Shown: positions 33,255 through 44,929 of the stretch, piece after piece
How positions within the stretch are numbered: position 1 is the stretch's first letter
Layout: each line of letters begins with the position of its first letter
Program-made: the position numbers and the translations under genes
Source of the DNA: Alviniconcha marisindica
Taxonomy: Eukaryota > Mollusca > Gastropoda > Provannidae
Reading direction: 5' to 3'
Assembly: GCA_018857735.1 (NCBI GenBank)
Contig: JABMCL010002631.1
Location: forward strand, 656,001-720,000
DNA length: 64,000 bases
Notes under the pieces: model-generated
What the model was told of the DNA's origin: nothing
Database searches by the model: none
What the model saw: the letters and a program-made list of their open reading frames with translations, nothing else

Positions 33255-35310
33255 ACTGTTTCCACCCAGTCACTGGGTAGGTTATAAAATGCAGCATGAG
33301 TCCGGATAGTTGGTTCCAGTCACCCGGTCAGTTGTGTAGTTTATCAAATGCAGCATGGATCCTGTCACCCGGTCAGTTGTGTATGTAATGAAATGCAGCA
33401 TAGGTCCAGATAGTTGGTTCCAGTCACCCGGTCAGTTGTGTAGGTTATTAAATGCAGCATGGATCCTGTCACCCGGTCAGTTGTGTATGTAATGAAATGC
33501 AGCATGGGTCCAGATAGTTGGTTCCAGTCACCTGGACAGTTGTGTAGGTAATCAAATGCAGCATGGGTCCGGATGGTTGGTTCCAGTCACCCGGTCAGTT
33601 GTGTAGGTAATAAAATGCAGCATGGGTCCTGTCACCCGGTCAGTTGTGTAGGTAATAAAATGCAGCATGGGTCCTGTCATCAGGTCAGTTGTGTTGGTAA
33701 TAAAACACAGCATGGGTCCTGTCACCCGGTCAGTTGTGTAGGTAATGAAATGCAGCATGGGTCCTGTCACCCGGTCAGTTGTGTAGGTAATGAAATGCAG
33801 CATGGGTCCTGTCACCCGGTCAGTTGTGTAGGTAATGAAATGCAGCATGGGTCTGATACTTGCTTTCAGGCATCCGACCAACTTCATAGATAATAAAATG
33901 CAGCAGGATAAATGCTCTGACCTGGTCAGCTGTGCAGGTTATGAAATGCAGAATGGGTCCGGATAACTGACCATACCCAGTCAAGTGTGCAGGTTTCAAA
34001 ATTCACCATGGGTCCAGATAACTGACCATACCCAGTCAAGTGTGCAGGTTTCATAAATTCACCATGGGTCCGGATAACTGACCATACCCAGTCAAGTGTG
34101 CAGGTTTCAAAATTCACCATGGGTCTGGATAACTGACCATACCCAGTCAACTGTGCAGGTTTCAAAATGCACCATGGGTCCAGATAACTGACCATACCCA
34201 GTCAAGTGTGCAGGTTTCAAAATTCACCATGGGTCCGGATAACTGACCATACCCAGTCAACTGTGCAGGTTTCAAAATGCACCATGGGTCCAGATAACTG
34301 ATCTCACCCTGTCAACTGTGCAGGTTATGAACAGCACCATGAGTCAAGGTGACTGGTTTTACCCAGTCAACTGTACTGGTTAAGAAAGCCATCATGGGTC
34401 CAAATAACAATTTCACCCAGTCAACTATGCAGGTTATGAAATGCAGCATGGGCCCAGATGACTGGTCCCACCCAGTCAACTGTGCAGTTTATAAAATGCA
34501 GCATGGTTCCAGGTAACTGGTTTCACCCCCTCCATTGAGCAAACTATGAAACGCAGCATGGGTCCAGGTAACAGGTTTCACCCCCTCCATTGAGCAAACT
34601 ATGAAACGCAGCATGGGTCCAGGTAACAGGTTTCACCCCCTCCATTGTGCAAACTGTAAAACGCAGCATGGGTCCAGGTAACTGGTTTCACCCCCTCCAT
34701 TGTGCAAACTATAAAACGCAGCATGGGTCCAGGTAACTGGTTTCACCCCCTCCATTGTGCAAACTGTAAAATGCAGCATGGGTCCAGGTAACTGGTTTCA
34801 CCCCCTCCATTGTGCAAACTATAAAATGCAGCATGGGTCCAGGTAACTGGTTTCACCCCCTCCATTGTGCAAACTATAAAATGCAGCATGGGTCCAGGTA
34901 ACTGGTTTCACCCCCTCCATTGTGCAAACTATAAAACGCAGCATGGGTCCAGGTAACTGGTTTCACCCCCTCCATTGTGCAAACTGTAAAACGCAGCATG
35001 GGTCCAGGTAACTGGTTTCACCCCCTCCATTGTGCACACTATAAAACGCAGCATGGGTCCAGGTAACTGGTTTCACCCCCTCCATTGTGCACACTATAAA
35101 ACGCAGCATGGGTCCAGGTAACTGGTTTCACCCCCTCCATTGTGCAAACTATAAAACGCAGCATGGGTCCAGGTAACTGGTTTCACCCCCTCCATTGTGC
35201 AAACTGTAAAACGCAGCATGGGTCCAGGTAACTGGTTTCACCCCCTCCATTGTGCAAACTATAAAATGCAGCATGGGTCCAGGTAAGTTGGTTTCACCCA
35301 ATCAGCCATG
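33255..35310. repeat. 2-kb array of 49- to 55-bp units in three related blocks
   Basis: All units share atgcagcatgggtcc. Block 1 (33255-33905) has cacccggtcagttgtgtagg; block 2 (33930-34330) has ccatacccagtcaagtgtgc; block 3 (34500-35290) has tttcaccccctccattgtgc with a strict 55-bp period and very high identity. The gradient suggests recent expansion at the right end. Intron between exons 6 and 7. Confidence 0.93.
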
Positions 35311-35939
35311 CAGCTCAAAGGTGCAATACAGGCCCAGTCTCACAACCTCCAAAAAACACACTAGAAAAACTAGTCCCTCATATTTTGCAGTCTGAGATCC
35401 CTTCAACCATGAGCTGAAGTCTAATTCACAATTCATGACGGAGTTTAATGTTTATGTTACATTGTGTACACTTTCAGCAGTTTACACTGCAAGCTCTTAC
35501 TTTTCACATTATATATACATCATTGCTCATAATACATTTCACTGTTAATTATGTACACCATTAATACTTTACATTTTTTTAGATTACCGTTCACTGTTTG
35601 TGAAATACACATACACAGATGACAATACATATACTTCATTGTAAATTATACACTCTGCCATCATTGATAATACATCCACAGTTTATAACACACTTAGCTG
35701 CTGATATTACTGCACTTCTTTCACAGCACACATTACGATCACACTCTTCACCATTCATAAAACATTCTGACATCCACAAAAAAAACTTCACTGACACTGT
35801 CTTAAGAATTCAGTCAGATTACATAAAAATGTGTGTTCTTCTTCTTCTGTAAAGTGTCTTCCTTTAATACTATAATCTAGACTCTGACACTTTCAGTGCA
35901 TGCTGGGCTATTTGGTGTTTACCTGATTCACCAAACTGT

Positions 35940-36320
35940 GACATGGACTACAGGATCTTTAACGTGTATATATATATATATATATATATGTGACTGTTGG
36001 TGTTTCCATAAGCCACTGAATTCTGACATGGACTACAGGATCTTTAACATGTATATATATATGTGATCTTTTGCATGTGTATGCACACAGGGAACCTTGG
36101 TGTATGTATGGTCTCATCTGAAGGAGTGTTGTAGAGTCTGCACAGAATTTGACTCTGGGGAAATCTCAGGGCAGGCAGACAAAGGTCACCCATTTCTGCG
36201 GTGACCACACCCAGTCGTGCTTATAACTCGGCCTCTGAGAGTGAGTGCTCCTGCTCTGTGCTACCAACTCTCCCAAAGAGTGAGAAACTTTGAGATGATA
36301 TATATATATATATATATATG
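35940..36320. mobile_element. Interspersed repeat with internal duplication and TA tracts
   Basis: The segment gacatggactacaggatctt + taacrtgtatatatat occurs twice (35941 and 36025). The sequence then runs through (ta)n and gtatgcacacagg into tgcggtgaccacacccagtc. It looks like a decayed dispersed element carrying its own TA microsatellites; class unknown. Confidence 0.45.
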
Positions 36321-36324
36321 ACAG

Positions 36325-38660
36325 TAAATAGACCAGGAAGGCATGGACGTATCAATCAGGAACTGAAAAAAGCTGAGTGGGAATGTTTCAGAGAGTCTAT
36401 GGCTTCCACTAGAGAGGCGTCTGATTCAGCGTCTGAGGAACCGGACCACTGGCTTGACAGACCTGCATATGTATTTATTATTACGCTCAACGTGGCATGG
36501 CGTCAAAATATCCGGACAAAAATAACACTTTCTGGACAGCTTGTGGGATAGTAGCTTCTGGGGAAAATGTTTCTTTTTTCATTTGACATGAATGCATCAT
36601 GATAAACGGAAAGAGTTTACAGGTCCACTGTGACTGTGGGGCACTCAAATCACACAGAAAGGTTTGTGGTCTTTGGTCTAACTGGATAAAGAAAGGTAAA
36701 ACATTATCATTTTAAGGGGGAAAATGAATCAACAGTCTGCTCCCCCCCCCCTCCCCCCACACACACACAAAAACAAAACAAAAAACAACCCCAAACAAAG
36801 ATAAACATATGCTTGAATGACTCACATACAAAATAAACAAGTAGATCAATAATCAAACCTTTTCAATGGACATGTCTACCAGTCTGACCTTTCCAACAAT
36901 GCCACGTCACTGACAAATGTAAAGGTTGCCCAAACACTAATTTTCATGAGCATGCAGATTCACCCATTACAAGCTACTGCCCAGCAAATTGGAAGACCTT
37001 GTTTTAAAAAGATGCCCTAGAAAATGCCAGTTTTAACCTTCTGACACTGCCTTGACCTTGGGAATTGGAGGCATAATGGAACACAAGTTTTGCATTAGTT
37101 TTTTCGTTTTTGACTGGTTGGTTTCTCAAGTGCCCGCGGATGGTGGACCCTCTGCACATGAATTTCACTTGCAGCTGCTTCTCATGCCTACAGAGATTTG
37201 AACCTGTGGGCATCCAATATGTGCCAAGTTTAAGAAGAGTAGGCATTTCCTACATAGTGAGAAGAGGAGCATGGATGCCTGATACAAGTACTGACTTGAG
37301 CGCAAGATGTTTGAAAGAATGGGTGTCTAATACACACTGAGTTCAGGAATGGGTGTCTAATACACACTGAGTTCAGGAATGGGTGTCTAATACACACTGA
37401 GTTCATGAATGGGTGTCTAATACACACTGAGTACAGGAAGAGTGGGCATCTGACACATTACTCAGACGAGGAAGAGCGAGTGTCCAGTACATACTGACCA
37501 GAGGGCAGGCCTCTGTCTTGGGAAAGGGCGGATGACAGTGCAAAACCGACAGATCACTGAACGCTCACCTTTCCTCAGAAAGATGAGCGTCCATACTAAG
37601 GTGGGGAAGAGTGGGTGCCTAACACATGCTGAGACGAGGAAGCGTGACAGTCCTACTGTATTCTTAGCAGTTACTCTGTTTCTTTAAAATAAATAACTTG
37701 TACACAAATAATTGTTTTCTGAGGGTATACGGGTCAATGATGCAGAGGGATCTGTCAATGTCATAAAAAGACCCTGATTATGAACCACCTTTCTTTCAAG
37801 AACACTTTCTTTGACACCTTTCTCTTCACATCTCTATACGTGTACATGTAAATAACAACAACAACAAAACTCATCAAAGACCACTGCCCTTTCAAGACTG
37901 CATAAACTTTTAATTTTTTTAATGGTACTTCTAAAGAGAGGGGTTCCACCATAATGCAAGTACTGAACTAAAGCCAGATTTTCAGCGTCACTTCAAAACA
38001 CAAAGTCTCTCTTCCTTCCCTTCCTTCTCCCAGAACTGCGTGTAAACCTGACCCACACTTCACTGTAAACTTTGCGTGGACAATGCTGACTGTCAAAAAC
38101 AAAGACAAGGAATCAAAAACAAAGACAAGGAATGAATCACCATTTTCACAAACTTGCAATAAAACTAAAACAAAGACAAGGAATGCATCACCATGTTCAC
38201 AAACTTGCAACAAAACAAAAAACAAACAAACAAACAAAAACATGAACACAAAAACAGACCAAAAAAAAAAAAGAAGAAGACAAAAAAGAGAGAATGAGAG
38301 TCAGCTACAAAACTGAAGGCATTAGTTTCGAAGAAGAGAAGGAGAAAGTTGTCCCTAATATGTCAGCCTGACATCTGTGGACACTAAGCCCCAAAATGAA
38401 GTAGAATCCTGGAGAAAACAGTTCCATTTTGTGACATGTATGCAAATCTCTATCATTGGCATAAACTGGCTGAACAGGAGGAGGAAGAGGAGGAGGAAGA
38501 GGAGGAGAAGTAGGAGGAAGAGGAGGAGGGGGAGGAGGAGGAGGTGGATCAGGAACAGGCTTGACACCAGCTGTCACAGGTGGAGAGGGTGAGCCTTTGA
38601 GGCAGGACAGTGGGGGTGATCGTGATGGCACCTTGACGTTACCATCCTGGGCAAACTGAC
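36325..38660. other. Intron 6-7 proximal part, short tandem repeats only
   Basis: There is a 30-bp tandem at about 37310-37440 (gttcaggaatgggtgtctaa, four copies) within a longer degenerate region to 37640. Two imperfect copies of caaagacaaggaat lie near 38100-38190, and a GGA-rich tract lies at 38476-38545. No gene recognised. Confidence 0.5.
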
Positions 38661-38802
38661 CTGCGCTTGGAGGCCCTGGAGGAGGTCACCACAGTGCCGG
38701 CCTTGGCGCGGGCTGGAGGGGACCCGTCCACCTGCTGGAAGCTGCTGCGTGGGGTGGAGATGGTGATCGACTCTGCCTCTGCACTGCCTCGCTTCCCGGA
38801 AA
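38661..38802 (-). CDS. RASGRF: RasGRF exon 6: Ser-rich linker
   Basis: This is a 142-nt exon (TT, 46 codons, AG) between GATGTGCAG and GCAG|GTCAGTTTG. The correct frame reads SGKRGSAEAESITISTPRSS, then FQQVDGSPPARAKAGTVV, ending SRASKR. A longer open frame crosses the exon in another phase and is spurious. The exon junction with exon 7 creates K-R-R-S-S, an R-R-x-S consensus. No domain is visible; it continues the REM-splitting linker. Confidence 0.88.
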
Positions 38803-39038
38803 CTGCACATCAAGTGTGGAACAGACCATTTGTGAGAATAGTCAAGAGGGAGGTCACCAAGGAAACCAGAGGTTGTGCTGGACATTTTTTTTAAATGGGT
38901 GTGACATCTATAACGTGGTGAGAGTGGTTCATGGAAACTGGTCAGGTAATTACTGTAACCGGTCAGACGCATGGCCGTCAGTACTACTACCAGAGCTGTA
39001 CTAGCAAAACCCCAGCTCCCTACCCTACCTAAAACACA

Positions 39039-39043
39039 CACAT

Positions 39044-39106
<63 letters not shown>

Positions 39107-39118
39107 CCACACACACTC
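39039..39118. repeat. CA microsatellite
   Basis: About 32 CA units upstream of exon 6. Confidence 0.97.
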
Positions 39119-39308
39119 TCTCACTGTGCTGCATTTTTTAAATATTTTTTTTACAACCTGTGAAACAAAATAACAGCTGGTATATATATATATATCTGAT
39201 TGCTGATTTGGTTTCCGGTATATATATGCTTATCTTAATCGGTAAAATACCGGAAGTTACCAGTTAATATGAACCCTGGGTAACTGAGATACAAAGCGAG
39301 GTTGGGTT

Positions 39309-39464
39309 CTGTATTGACATGGGGCCATTCGTAATGAGATAGGTCATGGCCAGTCACAAGATCAAAAGGTTGGATCACGAAAAAAAAGGCAAAAATCCAA
39401 CCTCACGTTTGATCGTATGACCTGTGTGACCTATCTCATTATGAATGACCCTGTGTCAATACAG
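39309..39464. mobile_element. Hairpin-forming inverted repeat (about 68-bp arms)
   Basis: The left arm (39309-39375, ctgtattgac...ggttggat) and right arm (39395-39464, atccaacc...gtcaatacag) are complementary along their length with scattered mismatches, with a loop of about 19 bases. Shared blocks include aatgagataggtca and gatcaaa. It resembles a foldback MITE; no target duplication was identified. Confidence 0.7.
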
Positions 39465-40254
39465 GTCCCACTCTTGCTTTCGGCCTCCTCACTTGCTGTG
39501 CATCGCATCTGGCTAAGCCTCACTTCCCATAGTGACTGACAACTAATCGCCAGTCGTGGAAGTCATATCAGGGTGAAACACAAGTTATCAAATCACAAGT
39601 AAATGTCTGACTCACACATGACACTTTATGCAAACACACAAGAGGCTCAAAATAATGCTATTTATTAGGACAAAATACAACATGCAAATTTTTAGGGTAA
39701 TCCCCTTTATCAAGCTACAAAACGACACTTAAAGTAAACAACAATTAAACATGAAAAACGACGAAACATGAGATGGAGAGCTAATCCACTTATCTTTTTT
39801 TTTTTTAGCTGAGCTGTGTCCAGTGTTTGGAAGAATGTTTTAGAATGCTAGCAGTCATTCTTGTTTCAGATTTTTTTTCATGACGCTTTATGTCTGAATA
39901 TTACAGGAAACATACGCAGCACTATCTAATACAACTCAAACACAGTTCATAAAATCACAAGTCTGATTCACTGTTACTACACTTAAAAAAACAATGATAT
40001 CAATCCACCTGTTCTGACCAAGGACAAGCATTTTTCAAAGAAGATTTGGTAGAAATGAATCTGAATGAACTGGTAAGGCAGAAATGAGAAATACTGAAAT
40101 TCTGGCAGTAGGTGAAGCACATAAAGCTGCATTCTGAGCTACTCTGGCATTAAAGAAAGAACCTTTGATAGCTCCAGATTCTCAGCAGAATGTCTTTAAT
40201 TTCTGTGTCCAGAGTGCTCCACCACCAAGTCACTTCAAGGACACCATGTGTTGT

Positions 40255-40640
40255 AAATAAAATGGTTCCAAGAAACGGCATTTAAACTGGAATGGCATCA
40301 AGGAGTGCTTTCCTTCCTGGAAGCTATGGCTAAAGTGAAATGGCATCAAGGCATCTCTGCTTCCTGGAAACTGCATGTAAATTGGAAGGGCATCAAGGAA
40401 TGCGCTGCTTCCTGGAAACTACATCTAAAGTAGAATGATTTCCAGGAATATTTTCCTTCCTGGATACTACTACCTCTGTTCTGAAGTGGAATGATATCTA
40501 GGAATGCTTTGCTTCCTCGAAACTGTATAAATCTAAAGTGGAATGGCATGATGGAAAGTTTTGCTTCCTGGATGCGCCATGTAAAAATTGAATGATATAT
40601 ATATCTAGCAATATTTTCCTTCCTGAATTAGATATTGCAT
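40255..40640. repeat. Degenerate minisatellite of about 60 bp
   Basis: About six units share aagtggaatggcatcaagga, a variable atgctttgcttcctgg, then aaactgcatgtaa. Substantial divergence between copies indicates an old array. Confidence 0.75.
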
Positions 40641-41069
40641 CCATTCTGAAATGGAATTCAAGTCACTAATTCAAAAGTCTGTCTTATTCACTGCTGCAAC
40701 ATTAAAAACCAACCATCTATTTATCCATCAATGCAGAATAACTCATGTTTTGGTACCTATTAATATTTCAAAGGCAATCACCACAGAAACCTTCTTAAAT
40801 TATGACTATGAGTAGGGTGGCCTGTCTTATTCTGCAACTCAACACTGGAAACGGAGTTAGCAAAAACTAACAAAGTGAAAGTTGAAGAGACAGCTGGTGG
40901 GTGACTTGAAGTGCATATGGATGAGACGGCCAGTGTGTGACTGGCTGACAAGCTGGATGACTAGCTGAAACAGCCAATGCAGGTCTGGATATGAATGCAT
41001 TAGAGACAGTCAGAGAATGGAAAACAGCAAATGAATAATTTGTAGTAAAAGTGGATGAGACAGCCAGTG

Positions 41070-41625
41070 GATAACTTGCTGAGAGTATGGGTGGGACAGC
41101 TAGGAGATGATGATGTGAATGCAGGTGAGACAGCAGTAGATGATGATGATGTGAATAGAAAGTGAGACAGCAGTAGATGATGATATGAATACAGGTGAGA
41201 CAGCAGTAAATGATGTGAATACAGGTGAGACAGCAGTTGATCATGATGTGAATGCAGGTGAGACAGCAGTAGATGATGATGTAAATGCAGGTGAGACAGC
41301 AGTAGATGATGATGTGAATGCAGGTTAGACAGCAGTAGATGATGATGTGAATGCAAGTGAGACAGCAGTAGATGATGATGATGTGAATAGAAGGTGAGAC
41401 AGCAGTAGATGATGATGTAAATGCAGGTGAGACAGTAGATGATGATGTGAATGCAGACGAGACAGCAAATGCCGGTGAGACAGCAGTAGATGATGATGTG
41501 AATGTAGGTGAGACAGCAGTAGACGATGATGTAAATGTTGGTGAGACAGCAGAAGATAATGATGTGAATGCAAGTTAGACAGCAGTAGATGATGATGTGA
41601 ATGGTGAGACAGCAGCTGACGACAG
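41070..41625. repeat. 33-bp minisatellite, about 15 copies
   Basis: The unit core gatgatgatgtgaatgcagg + tgagacagcagta gives an 11-residue HHHLLLSHLHS frame on the minus strand. This is a period artefact, not a protein gene. Confidence 0.93.
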
Positions 41626-41754
41626 CCAGTGGATGATGATGTGAATGCCAGCAGATGACTATGCTACTGTCAAAACAGCCAGTGGATGTCGATGTGAAGG
41701 TGGGATAACTGCATAAAAAAAGACATGGAAACTGTAGAAATTGTAGTGTAACTT

Positions 41755-42090
41755 AGTGTATCCTCCTCTTCTTCAATCACCATGGATAGACGAAAACACC
41801 AGTTCCTCTCACAAATGCTGCTATCATCCTCCTTAGGACTGTGAGGTCCCTGTTCTACTTCCACAGGGGCAGATCCTCCAGCCAGGTCACCTTCTGCAGG
41901 GTGTCCTGGAGTGGGCAGTGCTGGAGGAGCTGCTGCTGTTCGCTGGTCACTGGAACGATGCCACAGGACCACACTTTTGACTGTCCTGCCTTCACCTTGT
42001 TGAACAGGTGTGCGTTCAGTCTGTCATGCCCCGGTTCTTGGTCTCAGAAGGATGACTTGGTCAGTTCTGTTCAGCTTCCGCTAGCTATTG
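41755..42090 (-). pseudogene. Fragment of a non-LTR retrotransposon ORF2 C-terminus
   Basis: On the minus strand, two frames joined by a small frameshift read LNRTDQVILLRPRTG then RLNAHLFNKVKAG..CGIVP and LLQHCPLQDTLQKVTW. This matches the usual end of retrotransposon ORF2 proteins (L-R-T-G-H-x-R-L-N-x-H ... C-x-C-G ... E-H-x-L-Q-x-C-P-L). Stops and the frameshift show it is dead. It lies in the intron between exons 5 and 6. It is too short to assign to a clade. Confidence 0.6.
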
Positions 42091-42247
42091 CTGCGTCCTG
42101 GTTGTTTCTGACACCATTTCGTTTGTGTGAGGGAATCAGTGCATGACTTCACTTCAGGAACGCACGGACAACAACGGCAGCTAATAATACTACAGCGACA
42201 AAAAAAAGAGCAAGACATGGACTAACAAAAACCAGTGAACAGCTTAC

Positions 42248-42988
42248 ATGGTCGGATCTTGATCTGTGGCGCCATGATGTTGGGTGAGCTGTAGCTGTAG
42301 CTGATGGGGGAGGGGGCGCGTCGCAGCATCTTGGGGCTGGACACGGGTGAGCGAACAGGAGAAGAGGTAATCCTGCCGGGCGAGGAGGCTCGCTTGGGCG
42401 ACGTGCAGGGCTTGAGAGGGGACTGGGCTCTGACGGGGCTGGACATGGGGCGGGGCTTGATGATGCGTACGGGACTGGAGGTGGGCGAGAGAGCCAGGGC
42501 GTCCAGCGTGGAGCTCGTCTCGGCCACCTTGCTGGGGGTTCCGCACCTCTTGGGGCTGCCCCCGCTGCCGTTGAGCTTGATCAGTCTCTTGGGCGATGAG
42601 CTGGGGGAAGTCTGAGGGCTGGAGCGGGAGCTGCCCGGAGTCAGCGTGTCCGAACTGACCGCCGAGCTCATCAGAGGACTAGGGGAGGCCACCAAAGTTT
42701 CTGCTGAAGCTGAAGTGTGGCCGCCAAAGTTCACAGGGGGCACCACCAACTTGCCTTCGTTGTCTGAGCTGTCACAGGTATCCACGGACGACTCACCGAG
42801 CTCGTAATCCAACAGAATGATTTCGGCGGATGAGGAATCCTCCGTGAGGATGGAGGGAACTTCCGGGGTGTCATGGTCGTACAGTGTTTCACACGATGCG
42901 ATGGGGGCCAGCTTGGGCTTGGGTGGTGACAAATAGGTGGCCAGCTCTGATCGACTGTCGTCACTGTCCACTGACTCTCCACGCTCCA
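42248..42988 (-). CDS. RASGRF: RasGRF exon 5: large Ser/Pro-rich linker exon
   Basis: At 741 nt (246 whole codons) this is by far the largest exon seen. It lies between GTGTGCAG|TGGAGC and CCAT|GTAAGC. The first third is acidic (ERGESVDSDDSRSEL, EDSSSAEIILLDYELGESS). The last two thirds are basic and Ser/Pro-rich with repeated S/T-P-x-K/R motifs: S-P-K-R three times, S-P-V-R three times, and S-P-G-R, S-P-L-K and T-P-S-K once each. These fit CDK/MAPK-type proline-directed sites. The exon is markedly GC-rich compared with its AT-rich surroundings. It lies in the insert between the two REM segments, predicted disordered. The T left at the end joins TT of exon 6 to give Phe. Coding status is supported by 246 open codons and exact phase on both sides. 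Confidence 0.93.
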
Positions 42989-43069
42989 CTGCACACCAAC
43001 ATCATCATTGTTGACAGCAGTTCCAGACACATGTAACTGTGTATGTAAATCATATGTATAATGCTGAAC

Positions 43070-43145
43070 ATACAGTAAGTAAGTAAGTAAATTGGTGTTT
43101 TACGCCCAGTCAACCAGTGTGGTTATATTAGGGTGACTATGAAAT
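43070..43145 (+). mobile_element. SINE-like tail fragment with (GTAA)n
   Basis: agtaagtaagtaagtaaatt + ggtgttttacgcccagtcaa + tatattagggtgac, same family as 14140-14232. Confidence 0.6.
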
Positions 43146-44292
43146 AAAAAGGAAGAATCAAATAAGCTCAATATTGTACACAATTTTCTACTATTCCTGA
43201 AAAAACACACACGCTTGTGCTTTGTTGGTAGCATTGCATAGCCTAAATCAAAATGTAAAATTCATTTACTGGGATATTAAGTCAAGGGAATAATAAATAG
43301 AACATGATGATCAGGGCAAACAAAACCTCTGGAAACTGGAAATAATATCAGAATCAGAATATTTACTGTCCCAGTACAAGTTTACAAGGAAATTTGTCTT
43401 ATGGTGCACAGTAGGAAACAGAGTAAACAATAGACTAATATTTTAACACAGCAACAAAGGCTAAAAATACACCAAACACACAACATGTTACTATCACAGC
43501 ACTGGAAAGTGAATATTTACACAAGCATCTGTAATTAAACAATATATGCTTTTTTCCCTAGAAAGCAGCATTGCTCAACCCCCGAAAAAAAAAAAAAAAA
43601 AAAAAAAAAAAGTCAAAGCAGAGGTTGCAGTGACAACTGATTAACATGGCTCACCTTATGTCAAGCCCCCTGCCCCCAAAGTGTCACAGGTGGAAGAAAT
43701 GTGCAATGCAAAATTCCCACTCAAACAGCACTCGCATTCTACTCATGTGCCTTATTTCTACTGTTCTGTCCTTCACTTCTGTCTTCTCCAGCCCACATGA
43801 ATACAAACATATTAACACTGTTCTTTAAAAAAAAAAAATCTCTTCACTGCCACCAAAATACATATGCATCTCCCCCCCCCCCCATCTAAATGGTAATTAG
43901 GTAATTAGTGTGACCCACTTTTTTTTTTTTTTTACATCTTCACTGCTGCCAAACTATAAATGCCCCCCCCCCGACCTTAATGAGCAGCATGCAGATGATT
44001 AGTGTGACCCCCCCCCCCCCCCAAGAAAAGGCGGGACTGGGGGGGGGAAGAGACAAGAAAAAGAGTAAAGTAATAATAATAAATAATTCTTATAAAGCGC
44101 TGTTCTGTAACCAGAGTTAAACCCACCGTGCTGTACAAATATCTTATGACAAAAATCACCCCAAACTGAAAAGATACGAAATACTGGTGTGACCCTTCCC
44201 TTTCTCACCCTCCTCTCAAAACAACAACAACAACAACAACAATGAAAACAACAAATCTGGTCGTCCGAATGAGAAGCATGCGGGCCACTCAC

Positions 44293-44489
44293 TGGAGACG
44301 CCGGAAGCAGGGTGAAGTGATCGTTCCACCCCCAGCGCGGCCCCTTCGTCTTCCAGCTTCATGCAGCCTGTGGACACGCGGCGCAGCTTCTCTGCATGGG
44401 GTTTGACGACGTAGCGCGAATCCACCTCCGGGGGCTCCCCTGTGAACTCTGTGTGAGGAGGACTGCCTGATTCTCCCTCTGATATGGAC
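44293..44489 (-). CDS. RASGRF: RasGRF exon 4: start of inter-REM linker
   Basis: This is a 197-nt exon (G, 65 codons, A) between GTGTGCAG and CCA|GTGAGTGG. It reads SISEGESGSPPHTEFTGEPP, then EVDSRYVVKPHAEKLRRVST and on to ASGVS. I see no fold; it is acidic at the start and contains an R-R-V-S basophilic-kinase (PKA-type) consensus. The last A plus TG of exon 5 makes Met. Length and phase fit the long variable insert that splits the RasGRF REM domain, which in vertebrates carries degradation and phosphorylation signals. The residue-level sequence is not conserved, so the call depends on the splice sites, the open frame and its position. Confidence 0.88.
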
Positions 44490-44517
44490 CTGCACACACC
44501 ATCACACGCACACACAG

Positions 44518-44662
44518 GTAGTGCATTGTAAGCGCACCACTTCCGTGGATATTCAAAAATGCTCTATAAAAAGGCTAGTCACTCGCGTAGAATCACATGC
44601 AAGCGCAGTGAGTCTGCTCGAGAGCGGAAAATCGCGCTATGTCAAAGCGGTCATCGCCATCA
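44518..44662 (+). mobile_element. SINE-like element ending in (ATC)n
   Basis: Closely related to 16112-16262 (cacttccgtggatattcaaa, acatgcaagcgcagtgagtc, gcgctatgtcaaagcgg). Its trinucleotide tail leads straight into the 45-bp tandem at 44640-44820. Confidence 0.65.
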
Positions 44663-44822
44663 TCATTGTTTAACTGTTGCCTAATATAAAAGCAATCATC
44701 ACCATCATCATTGTTTAACTGTTGCCTAATATAAAAGCAATCATCACCATCATCATTCTTTAACTCTTGCCTAATATAAAAGCAATCATCACCATCATCA
44801 TTGTTTAACTGTTGCCTAAGTG
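44640..44822. repeat. 45-bp tandem repeat, 4 copies, nucleated on a SINE tail
   Basis: The unit is atcaccatcatcattgttta + actgttgcctaatataaaag. The ATC-rich half equals the tail of the SINE-like element immediately to its left, suggesting the tail seeded the repeat. Confidence 0.85.
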
Positions 44823-44929
44823 TTGTTTTTGTAGCTTGAAAAAGGGGATTACCCTGAAATTTTGCATGTTGTGTTTTGTCATAATAAATAGTGTTCTTTT
44901 TAACCTTTCATGTGTTTGGCTTTTAGAAC

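Noticed and set aside
33255..35310. Regular repeats resembling a CRISPR array
   Set aside because: Units are contiguous with no unique spacers, and the sequence is clearly from a spliced animal gene.
38574..39134. 186-codon minus-strand frame overlapping exon 6
   Set aside because: It is in the wrong phase relative to exons 5 and 7 and runs into a CA microsatellite; the in-phase frame of exon 6 is clear.
42222..42247. Extension of exon 5 through the open frame past CCAT (CKLFTGFC)
   Set aside because: A strong donor GTAAGC follows CCAT, and phase 1 matches exon 6, so the extra codons are intron read-through.
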